DNA from: Gadus chalcogrammus
Taxonomy: Eukaryota; Chordata; Actinopteri; Gadiformes; Gadidae
Assembly: GCF_026213295.1 (NCBI RefSeq)
Contig: NC_079426.1
Location: 12,826,264 to 12,890,263, forward strand
Length of the DNA: 64,000 bases
Direction: 5' to 3'
Shown: positions 22,701-36,424 of the stretch, piece by piece
How the letters are laid out: the number at the start of each line of letters is the position of its first letter
How positions within the stretch are numbered: the first letter of the stretch is position 1
Made by a program: the position numbers and the translations under genes
The notes under the pieces: model-generated
The model's input: only the letters and a program-made list of their open reading frames with translations
Databases searched by the model: none
What the model was told of the DNA's origin: nothing

Positions 22701-22891
22701 AGTTAAATAATTATCTAACTGTCATAACGGCTCCCATCAAAACAAGCGCGAAAAGACGACTGAACATACAAAAGGAACCAATTAGGCTTAAAGCAAAGAG
22801 GGAATAATGCAAACTAAAATCCATATAATAAACTGTGTAATACACCCTGCCAGCCTCCCACTTGCCCCCCACTCCCACACAACCACAGACC

Positions 22892-22892
<1 letters not shown>
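19761..22892. other. intergenic with a likely LINE tail fragment
   Basis: No gene is recognised. At about 21830-21895 the sequence GTAAAGCACTCTGAATATCC...GGGTGCTTTAGAAATAAATA resembles the 3' end of fish L2-type LINEs (weak, short). Around 20775-20950 short motifs such as AGTGGGAATATTACTAATCA and AAGTGAGAATATGATTAATT recur loosely. No RNA gene was seen. Confidence 0.4.
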
Positions 22893-22958
<66 letters not shown>

Positions 22959-22975
22959 TTATTTAGTGTGTGTGT
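22893..22975. repeat. (AC)n microsatellite ending in a 15-bp-arm palindrome
   Basis: Pure AC to 22954, followed by TAAATTATTTAG and then GTGTGTGTGT. ACACACACACTAAAT (22945-22959) is the exact reverse complement of ATTTAGTGTGTGTGT (22961-22975), with one base between. Confidence 0.93.
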
Positions 22976-23345
22976 CTGTAAAGTCTGTAAATCTCTAAAT
23001 TGGTCAATGAATGGCTGCCATTTATTGAATAACCTTTGGGTGGAAGCTCTCAATGTAAACTCAACTTTTTCAATTTTAATACAATTAAATCGGAATTTCA
23101 AGACAGTTTGAGAAAGAGGGGCCCTTACCAGACTTCCAGATTGTCTCTCACTTTTGGGACATTATAGAGAGAACTCAATGCTTATTTTCCTGCATCAACT
23201 AATTGGAGGGTACTTTGGACAGAAGTAAGTCCAAACAGAATTAGGAAGTTTGGCAAAAGATTGTCTTAGAGAACTTCCATTGCCTGCCTGTGCTCCCGGT
23301 CCAGATCCGGCCCTGGTCGGGTTTGTCTAAGGTGCTGGGATTGGG

Positions 23346-24100
23346 TTTAAGGCCCGGTCCAGATTCTAATGGTCTGAGACCAGGGAGAAGGGGTTTAAGG
23401 CCCGGTCCAGATTCTAATGGTCTGAGACCAGGGAGAAGGGGTTTAAGGCCCGGTCCAGATTCTAATGGTCTGAGACCAGGGAGAAGGGGTTTAAGGCCCG
23501 GTCCAGATTCTAATTTCCTGAGACCAGGGAGAGGGGTTTAAGGCCCGGTCCAGATTCTAGTGGTCTGAGACCAGGGAGAAGGGGTTTACGGCCCGGTCCA
23601 GATTCTAATGGTCTGAGACCAGGGAGAAGGGGTTTAAGGCCCGGTCCAGATTCTAGTGGTCTGAGACCAGGGAGAGGGGTTTAAGGCCCGGTCCAGATTC
23701 TAATGGTCTGAGACCAGGGAGAAGGGGTTTAAGGCCCGGTCCAGATTATAATGGTTTCTGAGACCAGGGAGAGGGGTTTAAGGCTCGGTCCAGATGGTCT
23801 GAGACCAGGGAGAAGGGGTTTAAGGCCCGGTCCAGATTATAATGGTTTCTGAGACCAGGGAGAGGGGTTTAAGGCTCGGTCCAGATTATAATGGTCTGAG
23901 ACCAGGGAGAGGGGTTTAAGGCCCGGTCCAGATTATAATGGTCTGAGACCAGGGAGAGGGGTTTAAGGCTCGGTCCAGATGGTCTGAGACCAGGGAGAGG
24001 GGTTTAAGGTCCTGTCCAGATTCTAATGGTCTGAGACCAGGGAGAGGGGTTTAAGGCCCGGTCCAGATTCTAATGGTCTGAGACCAGGGAGAAGGGGTTT
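23346..24100. repeat. 48-bp-period minisatellite, about 17 units
   Basis: Each unit contains GTTTAAGGCCCGGTCCAGAT, then TCTAATGGTCTGAGACCAGG and GAGAAGG or GAGAGG. Spacing between successive GTTTAAGG starts is mostly 47 or 48 bp, with 49-bp variants (TGGTTTCTGAG) and two units of about 42 bp that lack TATAAT or TCTAAT. The first units keep an open 16-residue frame (GLRPGPDSNGLRPGRR), lost where units are 47 bp. The repeat ends abruptly at TTTCTGCAGGG. No gene context supports coding. Confidence 0.95.
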
Positions 24101-24109
24101 CTGCAGGGT

Positions 24110-27046
<2,937 letters not shown>

Positions 27047-27095
<49 letters not shown>

Positions 27096-27099
27096 GTAC
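27047..27099. repeat. (TA)n microsatellite
   Basis: TA dinucleotides to about 27087, then GTATATATGTA. Confidence 0.95.
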
Positions 27100-27669
27100 A
27101 GGGTGCGTTTTGCCAAAAAAACAGAGGGGGTGATGTTTTTTTTTATCATGAAAAAAATAGGCAATCAACAAACCTAATTCCTATTTTAATTTAACGGTAG
27201 GCCCTATTAGCCTACATTTTGAAGAGTTGAACATTCAACTTTAATGCAAACTAAAAAGACATTACACAAAAAAAAAAACAGTGTCCCACCCGGTCTATAT
27301 ACATGTTCTAATGGGTGACATAGCAATTCACAAGCAAGGGAAATTAAACAAAGACCCTGAGAAACACTTAAAGGGTACGGAAGGGGGGGCTGCTTTTCCC
27401 TCAAGGGTCTGGATCCATGACCCAGACAGACGGAAGAGGACCCGGTAGGGGAATGGGGAGTCTGAACGGGCTCAGGGATTCATTGTAATGAATCCCCGCT
27501 CTGTCTTCTGTCTACCTTCCTGCTGTACTCTTTCCGTGTTATGTATGTGGTGTCAACTCCCTGTGAGGATGCAGTATAGGAGCAACCAACCCACGTCTGT
27601 AGACTTATTGGTACCATGTTACCTAGTAACAACTAGGGGACGCCTGCTTGACAATAACCTTACCCCAGT

Positions 27670-27800
<131 letters not shown>

Positions 27801-28034
27801 TGTTCTCCGTCAAGTAGGACACAATAACAACAACCCAATTTGATAAACTATATTTTCAACCACTACAACAAAATATAAAAAATTAAAATGCGTGTTTAAA
27901 TACACTCTAACCATACACTGTAATCAAATATGGACTGAGTGTTTGTGACGTGAATCATCGGCTTACACACCAATTTTATGAAGCCTTGATAATAGGATTT
28001 CACGTTATTGGTGCCGACATTACTTGTAATGCAC

Positions 28035-28420
28035 TTTGGTTGTTGTTCTATGGTTTACAGAACTCCACTATGAAAATCCTCCAGCTTGTGCAGAAGGCCG
28101 CTGCTCTCTTCCTAACTAGAAGCAGAAAATTTTACCACATTACTGCTATACTCTCCTACCTCCACTGGCTTCAAATAACTGCCAGGTCCAGATTTTGAGG
28201 TGCTACTGCTTGCCTATAAAACTCTGCACAATCCTACCTGACGGACATATTATTATTCACTATTGTCCTTTTCTGGCCAAAAGGGAATCATTTGCGTTCT
28301 CTAATCGTGTGGCGTATATGTTGGATAGTCTGCCACCTGTAATGCAGAGAGCGGACTCAAAATTAAAACCTACCTCATTGAACCACCTTGCAGTAGTGCT
28401 TGCGGCCCTCAACCCATAAA
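28035..28420 (+). mobile_element. decayed LINE (L2/CR1-type) reverse-transcriptase C-terminal fragment
   Basis: In shifting frames the plus strand reads KILQLVQKAAALFLTRSRK, then YLHWLQITARSRF, then GATACL-KTLHNPT-like sequence, then SFAFSNRVAYMLDSLPP. This follows, in order, the familiar C-terminal pattern of fish L2/CR1 LINEs ('LQLVQNAAARLLTRTRR ... LHWLPV..RI.FK ... YKaLhg.aP.YL ... f....p.LWNsLP'). Stops (for example the TGA after RSRF) and frameshifts show that it is dead. It is 5'-truncated. Confidence 0.8.
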
Positions 28421-28984
28421 TACTCAATCTTTTACTGTCAAATGGGACCTCTGAAAATAAATAAAATGGGGATTAACTAGCCACTGAGAGTGTAACCGTT
28501 CAAAGATTAATGTATTTGCTTTAAATAAGGAGTATGCATCCAACCGCCGGGAGCCACCTAGGCCATTCGATAAACTAGACTTTAGTCATAGCTTGCCATG
28601 TCGAATATCTTTGCAGTAATGGAAAACATCACCCGCATTAAATCAAGTAAAACAATAAATGTTTTACAACTCCCACCTGCACTGAATCATGGACCTGTTG
28701 TAAATAAAACATTCCCTAATCAGTTTCTCATTGGAGAAACAACGATGTTAGCTAGCTCTGGCTAACTGCGGCGGTCACCCCTAGGGACTGAATTACGGAG
28801 AACAAAAGAAGGACCAACTCTGAGATTTCACTACAAAAACCAAGGGGTGCCCGTTTAATGGTGTGGAAGAAAACCGGGGCTACGTCTACGTGTTGCTATG
28901 ATGGCTATCAGCTGTTCACCATGCTGGTCTAACCATGCATAGCGCAGTAGATACCAGGGATGTATAATTAGAGTGCTATGATAG

Positions 28985-29131
<147 letters not shown>

Positions 29132-30314
29132 CAAGAAATATGCCTCAGAAGTTTTCTATTCGCCACACGATCATAGGCAACATCAAGAAATGTTGGATTT
29201 TGGATAGAGATATTAGGAGAACCTCAACTTCAGTTTTTGGGTTTGTTTTCATATGCCAGGCACTTGGGTTTCACAGTATCTCCGAGCATCTTGATTGATG
29301 AAGGCATGACTGACTACAGTGATTCTCAGTGCACAGCGTTGGGAGCAAAGATCCAAGCCTCATATCTATAATAATAAATCTTGCTTTCATAGGAGTACTT
29401 TTTCGGTCGGCCCCTGTTGAGCATGCCCACGTGGGACGTTTCTTTTGTTTTCATAAATATGCCAAACATGGGCTGTGAAAAAAGGTCTGAAATGTTTTCA
29501 CAAAGATAAACAGCAGGGCCCGTCCAAGAATAGGCTGAGTGTTTGCTCTAAGTGTGTTTTAGATCTGGAGCGTTCTGAGGGCAGAGACGTTTTCCCCATC
29601 AGCCCAGGGAGAAAGAACAAGGCTGTATTTTGATAATGGAGATCAGATCTTGTTTGAGCCACGGTGGTCTCTTTTAACCACGGACCCTTAGGAGCCTCCT
29701 TAACATTCACAAAGATAGAATGGAGGAATCTAAAATTGTTTTAAAAAAAAACAGACCATGGCAACCTGATATCGCATTTCTTGGAGGCCTACTGGAAATA
29801 ATGTGATAACACAAAGGTATAATGCAGAATTCCCAACGACTATTAGGTCAATTATCATTCCATACTGCACCACCAGGCACTAAAAAAATCGCAGGGAATA
29901 AGCTTCCCTTTTCAGACAATAAGTCACCTTAATTTAGCAAAGCATTAAGGTTTATGACTCCCCTCAATCAGAGTGAAGTCTGTTTGAGTTTCAGAAACCC
30001 ATATAACCAGTTTGAATCATGGTCTCCTAACATGAATCCAACCAGTAAAACCTTTCAGCCGTGTGTGAGACTCAGAGTGCACAGAAAAGTAAAAGGCACA
30101 TTTTGTTTTCCACAGAGCGACGCAGCGCTGCCTTCTGATCCCCGCTGCTTGAGAGGGCTTGTGTTTTGCACCTGTGTCGGACTCTTATGTTACATTGTGA
30201 CGACATTAACACATCTGCCAAGGATGGTGTTTACACCCCACATGGGGCACAGATGTTGGAAGGAGGCGCAGGTTCCTTCATTCGTGGCGGAGGTGAGGGC
30301 AGCTGTGTGGCGTG
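29132..30314. other. intergenic, no gene recognised
   Basis: No recognisable exon, RNA gene or repeat family. Confidence 0.45.
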
Positions 30315-30960
30315 AGTGGTGTTGATGGTCTTGGTGGTGGTGGGGCTGATGGTTGGGGTGTTGGGGGGTGGGGACGGGGGCGGTGATCTTAGTGGTGTTG
30401 ATGGTCTTGGTGGTGGTGGGGCTGATGGTTGGGGTGTTGGGGGGTGGGGACGGGGGCGGTGATCTTAGTGGGATTGTTGTTCTTGGTGGTGGTGGGGCTG
30501 ATGGTTGGGGTGTTGGGGGTGGCAACAGTAGTGGTGTTGATGGGGGTTGGGAAAGCTGTAAGAGTGGTGGTGTTGGAGGGCCAAGGTGTTTGTGGTAGGC
30601 GGGGACCTCAGAGTTGTCGATGGGGGCGATGTGGGTGACTGTAGATGTATTGTAGCGGCAGTGGTGATGGAAGTCAAGATGATGGTGGTAGTGGTGGAGG
30701 TGGTGGCGGTACAGACGTCGATGGGGGTGTTGTTGGGGAAGTAGTGGTTAAGTCGTGGTTACAGTTGTGGTGCTGGAAGCTGAGGTGTTGGTGTTGCGGG
30801 TTAAGGTGGTGGCGGTAATGATGTTAATGGGGTGATGTTGGTGAATGTAGAGGTATTGTAGCGGTAATGTGGAGGTGAGGTATGTGGAGGTGAGGATGAT
30901 GGTGATGATTACAGTAGCAGAGCTGTTAGTAGTGGTGGTGATGACATTAGTGGTTATGGT
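30315..30960. repeat. G/T-rich minisatellite with 76-bp period, then degenerate GGT repeats
   Basis: The phrase AGTGGTGTTGATGGTCTTGG begins at 30315 and 30391 and recurs with changes at 30467 (76 bp apart). Each unit contains GGGGTGTTGGGGGGTGGGG and GGGGGCGG. Further right, GGTGGTGGT-like sequence persists to about 30960 without a fixed period. The many G-runs on the plus strand could form G-quadruplexes. Confidence 0.88.
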
Positions 30961-31787
30961 TGCTGTGTTTGGTCAATAGGTAACATTAACACAGCAACAC
31001 AATAACATCAGTGTATTGTGGTTGTGCATAGTCGGACACATTATTTCAGGTCTTGTGTATGTGGTTAAATCAAGGTTAGAAGTTGTGTGACATTACATGA
31101 AATCATCACTGCAATATGTGATCTAGAAGTATTAAATCCAGATGTTATCAGCTAATAATTAAAAGAAACAAGGAACATAATTATAGACAGAGAACATGGC
31201 TTTGACATTGCGGAAGGTATTATGAACTTGGCTGAGAACATTGCATCTAACAGAAGTGATCGGTCATCAGAATGTGGATGGAACATCAAATCCTTTTTCT
31301 GCAACATAATCCCTTAAAGGGACGGGTGAATATCAAGGCCAACATTCTAGGTTAAGTTAGAACCTTGCGGTGAACCACGAGCTATGTGGCATTTTGTCAG
31401 GAGACGTTGTCCACGCAGAGGAAGAGTGCTTGCTAAGGTAGGATTCTTAACCAATTTCAGGCCCACTTTTCCAGCTGCTCAATAAGTATTTCATAGTCTG
31501 CACAGAAGCCGGGAAACAGGTTTTGAGTAAACAGAATTATTGCATTGCAAGGTTTCTTACCACCTAAACTAGAGTCACTCCCATGCTATGCAACTGACCT
31601 CAACATCACTGTGAATCCGTCGCAAACAGTTGATCAGATCCACAAGGATTTAGCAGAAAAGGGAAAAATCTTAAACAATTGTGCCGTCAGTTTTGACCTC
31701 ATTCATGAACCCAATATAATAGTATTGGACTCGTTCAGACTCTTACGACATACAGCAGGTCATTTCAAAAAAGTGTCGTGCCTCTGG

Positions 31788-31876
31788 AGGAGCGAGGATA
31801 GGGAGCGAGGAGAGGGAGTGAGGAGAGGGAGCAAGGAGAGGGAGCGAGGAGAAGGATCGAGGAGAGGGAGCGAGGG
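31788..31876. repeat. 13-bp purine-rich tandem repeat
   Basis: About six units of GGGAGCGAGGAGA with single-base variants begin at 31801, with a partial unit before. One strand is almost all purine. Confidence 0.88.
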
Positions 31877-32322
31877 TGGGACCACGGCGACACACCGTGT
31901 CTGTGGAAAAAGCTTGTCCCAGGCCTGTAAGGTGGTCCAAAAACAGGCAGGCGCGGTCCAAGATGGGCCGCGCTTGTGACACGGCACCGCCTTAAACAGA
32001 GCGGACGCCGCCGCGACAGCCAAGCGTGAGATTTACGGTAGCTCGCTGTGACCCCCCCCCCCACCCTCGCCTCACCTCCCCCCTCTTTACCTGCTGACGT
32101 GTGTTATTACAAAGTGATTTATCAGCGCATGTCTGAGGCTGCTTGATAGCTTTAGCAGTCTGACCCGCTCCCAGTCCTCGCTGGGCTGAGACAGAGCAAA
32201 GTGAAGACCCAGGACATGTTTCCCCTCTTCGGTCCCTCTCTCTTTCTTCGTTGCACGCATGAAGCGCGCATGCACACGCACACACACACAAACAGATGTA
32301 GACAGACAAACACACGAATGGT

Positions 32323-32382
<60 letters not shown>
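32323..32382. repeat. (AC)n microsatellite
   Basis: Pure AC, about 30 units. Shorter CA-rich patches lie just before it (32275-32315). Confidence 0.96.
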
Positions 32383-32383
<1 letters not shown>

Positions 32384-32929
32384 GTTGTGTGCTTCAACTT
32401 AGATTACACTGCAAGGGAGGTGAAGTGACAGCTAGTGATTGACCTAGTACACAGAATAGTAGCTAGCTACTTGCATAAGTGACATGGCATAGCATAATGA
32501 ATGAGTGGATGAATGTGCAAATAAACAATCAAAACAGAAATACTATCTACCATCTCCGGACGTAGCACTTAATGTAGCAGTGTGAACTTAGTGTTGCGTA
32601 ACAAACATAATGCTAAAGTGCATTTGCACACCCATGGAACCAGGAAACACTGGGGAGTCAATGCAAACATCCCCTTCCAATGGCAAAGTTGTCGCGTACC
32701 GTGGTACACTTAAGCTCAAGCATGATTTATAGTTTCCAGGTCCATGCTAATGTTATGTTAAGGTACGGTCCAGGGCCCACCCATATAGTAGCAGCAGTAA
32801 TGCTCCCACAGCACCTAGAGATGCTTTCTTGAAAACACAAAACCCTGAGATGTATTTACTATTTAGTGATCAAGCCTACAATTGAAAACAAAGTTACTTG
32901 GATTATTATTTTCAAGATCTGTGTCATTA

Positions 32930-33045
32930 AGCAGATAGATAGGTGCTAGGGCATCTTGCTCAAGGGGACGCAAGTAGGCTGAGGGCTCAAGTGTTCGAAC
33001 ACAGTACCTGGGTACTTGGTTGGGAGTTGAACACCCAGCCACTAT
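32930..33045. repeat. dispersed teleost-type repeat fragment
   Basis: The phrases GGGCATCTTGCTCAAGGGGA, then GTGTTCGAACACAGTACCTG and GTTGAACACCCAGCCACTA, resemble a very common fish repeat ('cttgctcaaggacac ... tcgaac ... ccactaagccact'). Similar wording recurs at 62085-62215. Family assignment is from memory only. Confidence 0.4.
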
Positions 33046-33207
33046 AATATCAACCATCCGTTCTGCTTTGATGATTATTGTACAAAAAACAGTGTATACC
33101 GTATATATTTTCTTTAAGAGCGACAATAAACGATTGTGCCGCTCAGTGTTTAGCTGGGACCTGGTGGCCCCTGGTCAGATGGTCATCAGGAGCAGGGTTA
33201 TTTTCAG

Positions 33208-33306
33208 AACCACTTCCTCTGGAGCTTACGCCGTTCTCCATCAACTTCAACCGCTTCCTGACGCCGCACAATTGTATAGCCAAGCACTTCAAGTTTCTAT
33301 TTAAAG
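33208..33306 (+). other. candidate orphan coding exon (99 bp)
   Basis: A stretch flanked by a strong acceptor (GGGTTATTTTCAG, ending 33207) and a strong donor (TTAAAG|GTATGT, at 33307). Read in the one fully open phase (1-1) it gives PLPLELTPFSINFNRFLTP and then HNCIAKHFKFLFK. The frame uses G/C at most third positions in its first two thirds, unlike the A/T-rich surroundings. I do not recognise the protein and found no partner exon nearby, so it could be chance, a lost pseudogene piece or one exon of an unknown gene. Confidence 0.25.
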
Positions 33307-33708
33307 GTATGTGGCGACACATGAACACCTTTATAAATGTATGGGCGTCTTCATACACCGAGGGCATGACCCGGACTTGTTCAAATTAATCTGGACCCTC
33401 TCCTTCCTCTGACCCCAATGCTGAACAAAGAATATTCCCATAACATGGAAATATTCTAACATGGAAAAGGTTTGGCTTCACCCAGTATGTCTGACGGCTG
33501 CACATGTGCGGTTTTCGACCATGAGATATCTCACTGTCTGTTTTGGATATCAGATTCAGGGCAAAGAGACCGCACTGGGAGGACACAAAACAGCCCTGTA
33601 ATCTGGACTCTGTACAAGATCCCTTTTACTGTGCAATATACAGTTTTACTTTCAATGTACCGTATACAGTATTGCTTTGAGGTGGTCATAAAGGTGAGAT
33701 AAAGAGAA

Positions 33709-33728
33709 ATATATATATATATATATAT
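33709..33728. repeat. short (AT)n microsatellite
   Basis: About ten AT units. Confidence 0.9.
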
Positions 33729-34564
33729 CCAATATAGTTGTTGGATTGCTTTCAATAAAACCCAAGGTTTTATTAAACCCAACATATGAAAATAAAACCA
33801 AATCTTTAATTTCCGTTGGAGAATCAAAAGTCCTGATTCTTGGTCTTCTCGGTCTTCAAACGTCCACATTGACGACATGACGTTAATGTGTTCATTTCGT
33901 CTCCCTGTCCTTGGCACGCCGAGACCCACCACATCTGCCCAAACAAATGCTGCTCCTACATCCCAGGCTGGCCCTGAGCTGATGGGAAGACATCTGCCAA
34001 ACCACTTGTTCTCCTGGGCCCCTGCGTCACGCACAACCCCCTCCGACCAACAGCCCACCTCGGCTAATGCACTTCTATTATTTAAGATTGAAAAATAACC
34101 CTGTTGATTAAGAGCCATTCGTCAGAGGGTGCGGAGCAATGTGCCGCGGCGGAGCAGACAGTTAGTGGCAAAAATGATGAATGAGTTTGGGTTTCGAAAG
34201 TCATTTTGTTTTACCGTGTTCCACTCGGAAGGGGAAGTTGTTATTGCTGCTAAATGAATATATCTTGGTTGTTTAAATGTGCCATCGGGCAGGAGTAAAT
34301 AACTGTGCATAATGACTCACTTGTGAATTAAAAAATGTCTGCAGGAAAATTGTATTCATTAACTGAGAAAAATGGGCCATCCAATTACGTCTAGGCTTTA
34401 GCTGTGCTTTATGATGCATTGATATCTATATCCATGTAAAAGTCTGTGCAAATGTATCTATATATAGGTGTTTATACATATACAGACAGTGTTTATACCG
34501 TGTGGCTACAGTATGTGTTAAAGCACTAGAGCTCTCTATACAATGAGTTCCGTTGCTGTTATAC
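33729..34564. other. intergenic, no gene recognised
   Basis: The minus strand is open for almost 200 codons (33531-34118), but the predicted protein has no recognisable motif and runs through the AT repeat, so I do not call it a gene. Confidence 0.4.
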
Positions 34565-34565
34565 T

Positions 34566-34824
34566 TAAAGGTGTAGTGTGTAACACAAAACTGACTCGGC
34601 CGAGATGGAATATCATATTCATAAGTATGTTTCAATTGTGAAATTAATTATAATATATATTAATATATATTAATATTAAACTATTTACATAGGGAGTGGG
34701 TCCTCTGCCACGGAGCCCGCCATGTTACACCGCCATGTTTCTACAGCAGCCTAGAATGGACAAAGTTGGTTGCAATCCACAACCTCACCGCTAGATGCCA
34801 CTAAAACCTCTGCACTGCAACTTC
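34566..34824. mobile_element. MITE-like dispersed repeat (imperfect inverted ends)
   Basis: Begins TTAAAGGTGTAGTGTGTAAC and ends near CCGCTAGATGCCACTAAAACC, CTGCACTGCAACTT. The outer ends are imperfect inverses of each other. The combination of 'aaaggtg(c/t)agtgtgtaa' with 'ctcacc(a/g)ctagatgccacta' is a widespread teleost non-autonomous repeat. No coding capacity. Confidence 0.55.
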
Positions 34825-36257
34825 AGGAGCAGGTCAAATCCAACACAAAAAATGACACCTCAATTAAGCTCACAATAGTTAAAAATTGCTAAAATGCTAA
34901 TTGATATGATGCTACATTGCTACGTCTTTTCTTCCTCTGGCTTCAGCCTGAAATGAGAAGCGGAGACCTGCCTTTCTCTTCCATCCATTGGAGTAGTTAT
35001 TCACGCCCCCTCCCTCAAGGACTTGCGTTCAATGCGAAGCATGCAAGACACGAATGGTCTTCAAACGGACGGGTTGGAGCTTAGCATTCTGCCTGCTGTC
35101 GCTAGCTGTCATGTATCCCAGAGACCCTGTTCCCTTAAGAGTTGTCTTAAACACGGACACCCATGAACCTGGTCCACTATATCTATCTGTTCCCATGCAA
35201 CATGCAAAAGGCCACGTCTCATATTTTCTACATTTTTGAGATTTTAATTTTTCCTAACCCTAACCACTCGCCACTTACTATTAATTTGGTATTCCAGTTT
35301 AAAATTTGAAGCTCAGACTTAGGCAGAGCATGGTATATGATTATCCAAAACAGACGTCTTTATTCAATGTTTATTACACGTCTCTTCCACTAGCAAGAGA
35401 GGAGCAGCGTACAAGCTGGCCCCATTGAAGGTTACCAAAAATGTGGACATGCCAGTCGTTCCCGGGGGGCCGACCATAGCGACGCCGAACGTGACCTATC
35501 AGGTTCTGAATGCGGTGAACTCGCCAACCGCTTGCCTGATCGTAATATGCTAATTAGAAATGCTGGTCACCACAATCATGCGGATGAAGACATGTTTGTA
35601 AAATTAGCCCAAATAATGTAACAGGACACCGCTTAGCATATCCACTCTATTTGGATGTTAAACAGCGGCACCAGTCCCAGAGTGTTTAGTTATAAATAGT
35701 TACCATGATCCCATGTTTCTACACTTTTCAACACTGGGGAAAATGTTGGGACACTTATTAAGGACTGTATTTGAAGTCAATCTGGGTATTAGAGCGGGAC
35801 TTAACCTAGAAGGGATTGGAGGCGGGGTATGTATTGAGCTCTGATGGTGTTAACTTTCTTAGCTTCCGGAACAGGGTCACCAGAGCCAGGACTGGCTTTT
35901 TATAGGGGTTAAGGCATGGGTTGGTGGGGGGGACCAGGAATGGACAATTCTACCCCACACTAATACAGACCCTAAAGCCAACACAGGTTCTTCAAAATAA
36001 TTGTCTAGTAGAGAGGCTTTAGAATAAGTGAATGATGTCCGACTTAATCATAAAGATGGATTTTCGGACCAACAGGAAAGTAACGGGTTTCAAAGACAAC
36101 AACAGTTAAGGTCAATCTTATGCAATTTAAGTATTCAATTTAATTTGCGCAATGTTGAATTACAAGAATAATTTTTTTTTTGGTGTCTACTGATGAAAAG
36201 TGTGATAACATTTGAATATTTTTTGGGGACAATAGAAAAAAGCAAAACATTTTCTTG
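34825..36257. other. intergenic, no gene recognised
   Basis: No supportable gene, RNA or repeat. A GC-richer stretch near 35400-35560 has no recognisable frame. Confidence 0.45.
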
Positions 36258-36424
36258 GCTAACCCGGAGGTTCACTAGGTAGAGCGTGCACCATTAAGGC
36301 CCAGTCCTTACTGCAGCGACCGGGGTTCGATTCCTGCCTGTGTTCCTCTGCTGCATGTCTTACCCACTCTCTCCCATCCTTTCTTACTCTACAATAAAAA
36401 GGATCAAACCCTAAAAACACAAAG
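36258..36424 (+). mobile_element. tRNA-derived SINE remnant
   Basis: A degenerate tRNA head, TTCACTAGGTAGAGCGTGCA (A-box-like), is followed about 45 bp later by a perfect B box, GGTTCGATTCC. Then come CCTCTGCTGCATGTCTTACC and CACTCTCTCCCATCCTTTC, ending in ACAATAAAAAGGATCAAA. This head and body order is that of a common fish SINE ('gttcgattcc...tgctgcatgtcatccc..ctctctcccc...ataaaggc'). It is not an intact tRNA gene: the acceptor stem does not pair. Confidence 0.72.

Noticed and set aside
23346..24100. A CRISPR-like array
   Set aside because: Units are contiguous tandem copies without unique spacers, in vertebrate DNA; it is a minisatellite.
33531..34118. A 195-codon minus-strand open frame
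   Set aside because: It runs through an AT microsatellite (Tyr-Ile repeats), has no recognisable motif and no exon-like borders.
36258..36345. A tRNA gene
   Set aside because: The B box is perfect but the acceptor and anticodon stems do not pair, and the downstream sequence is that of a fish SINE.
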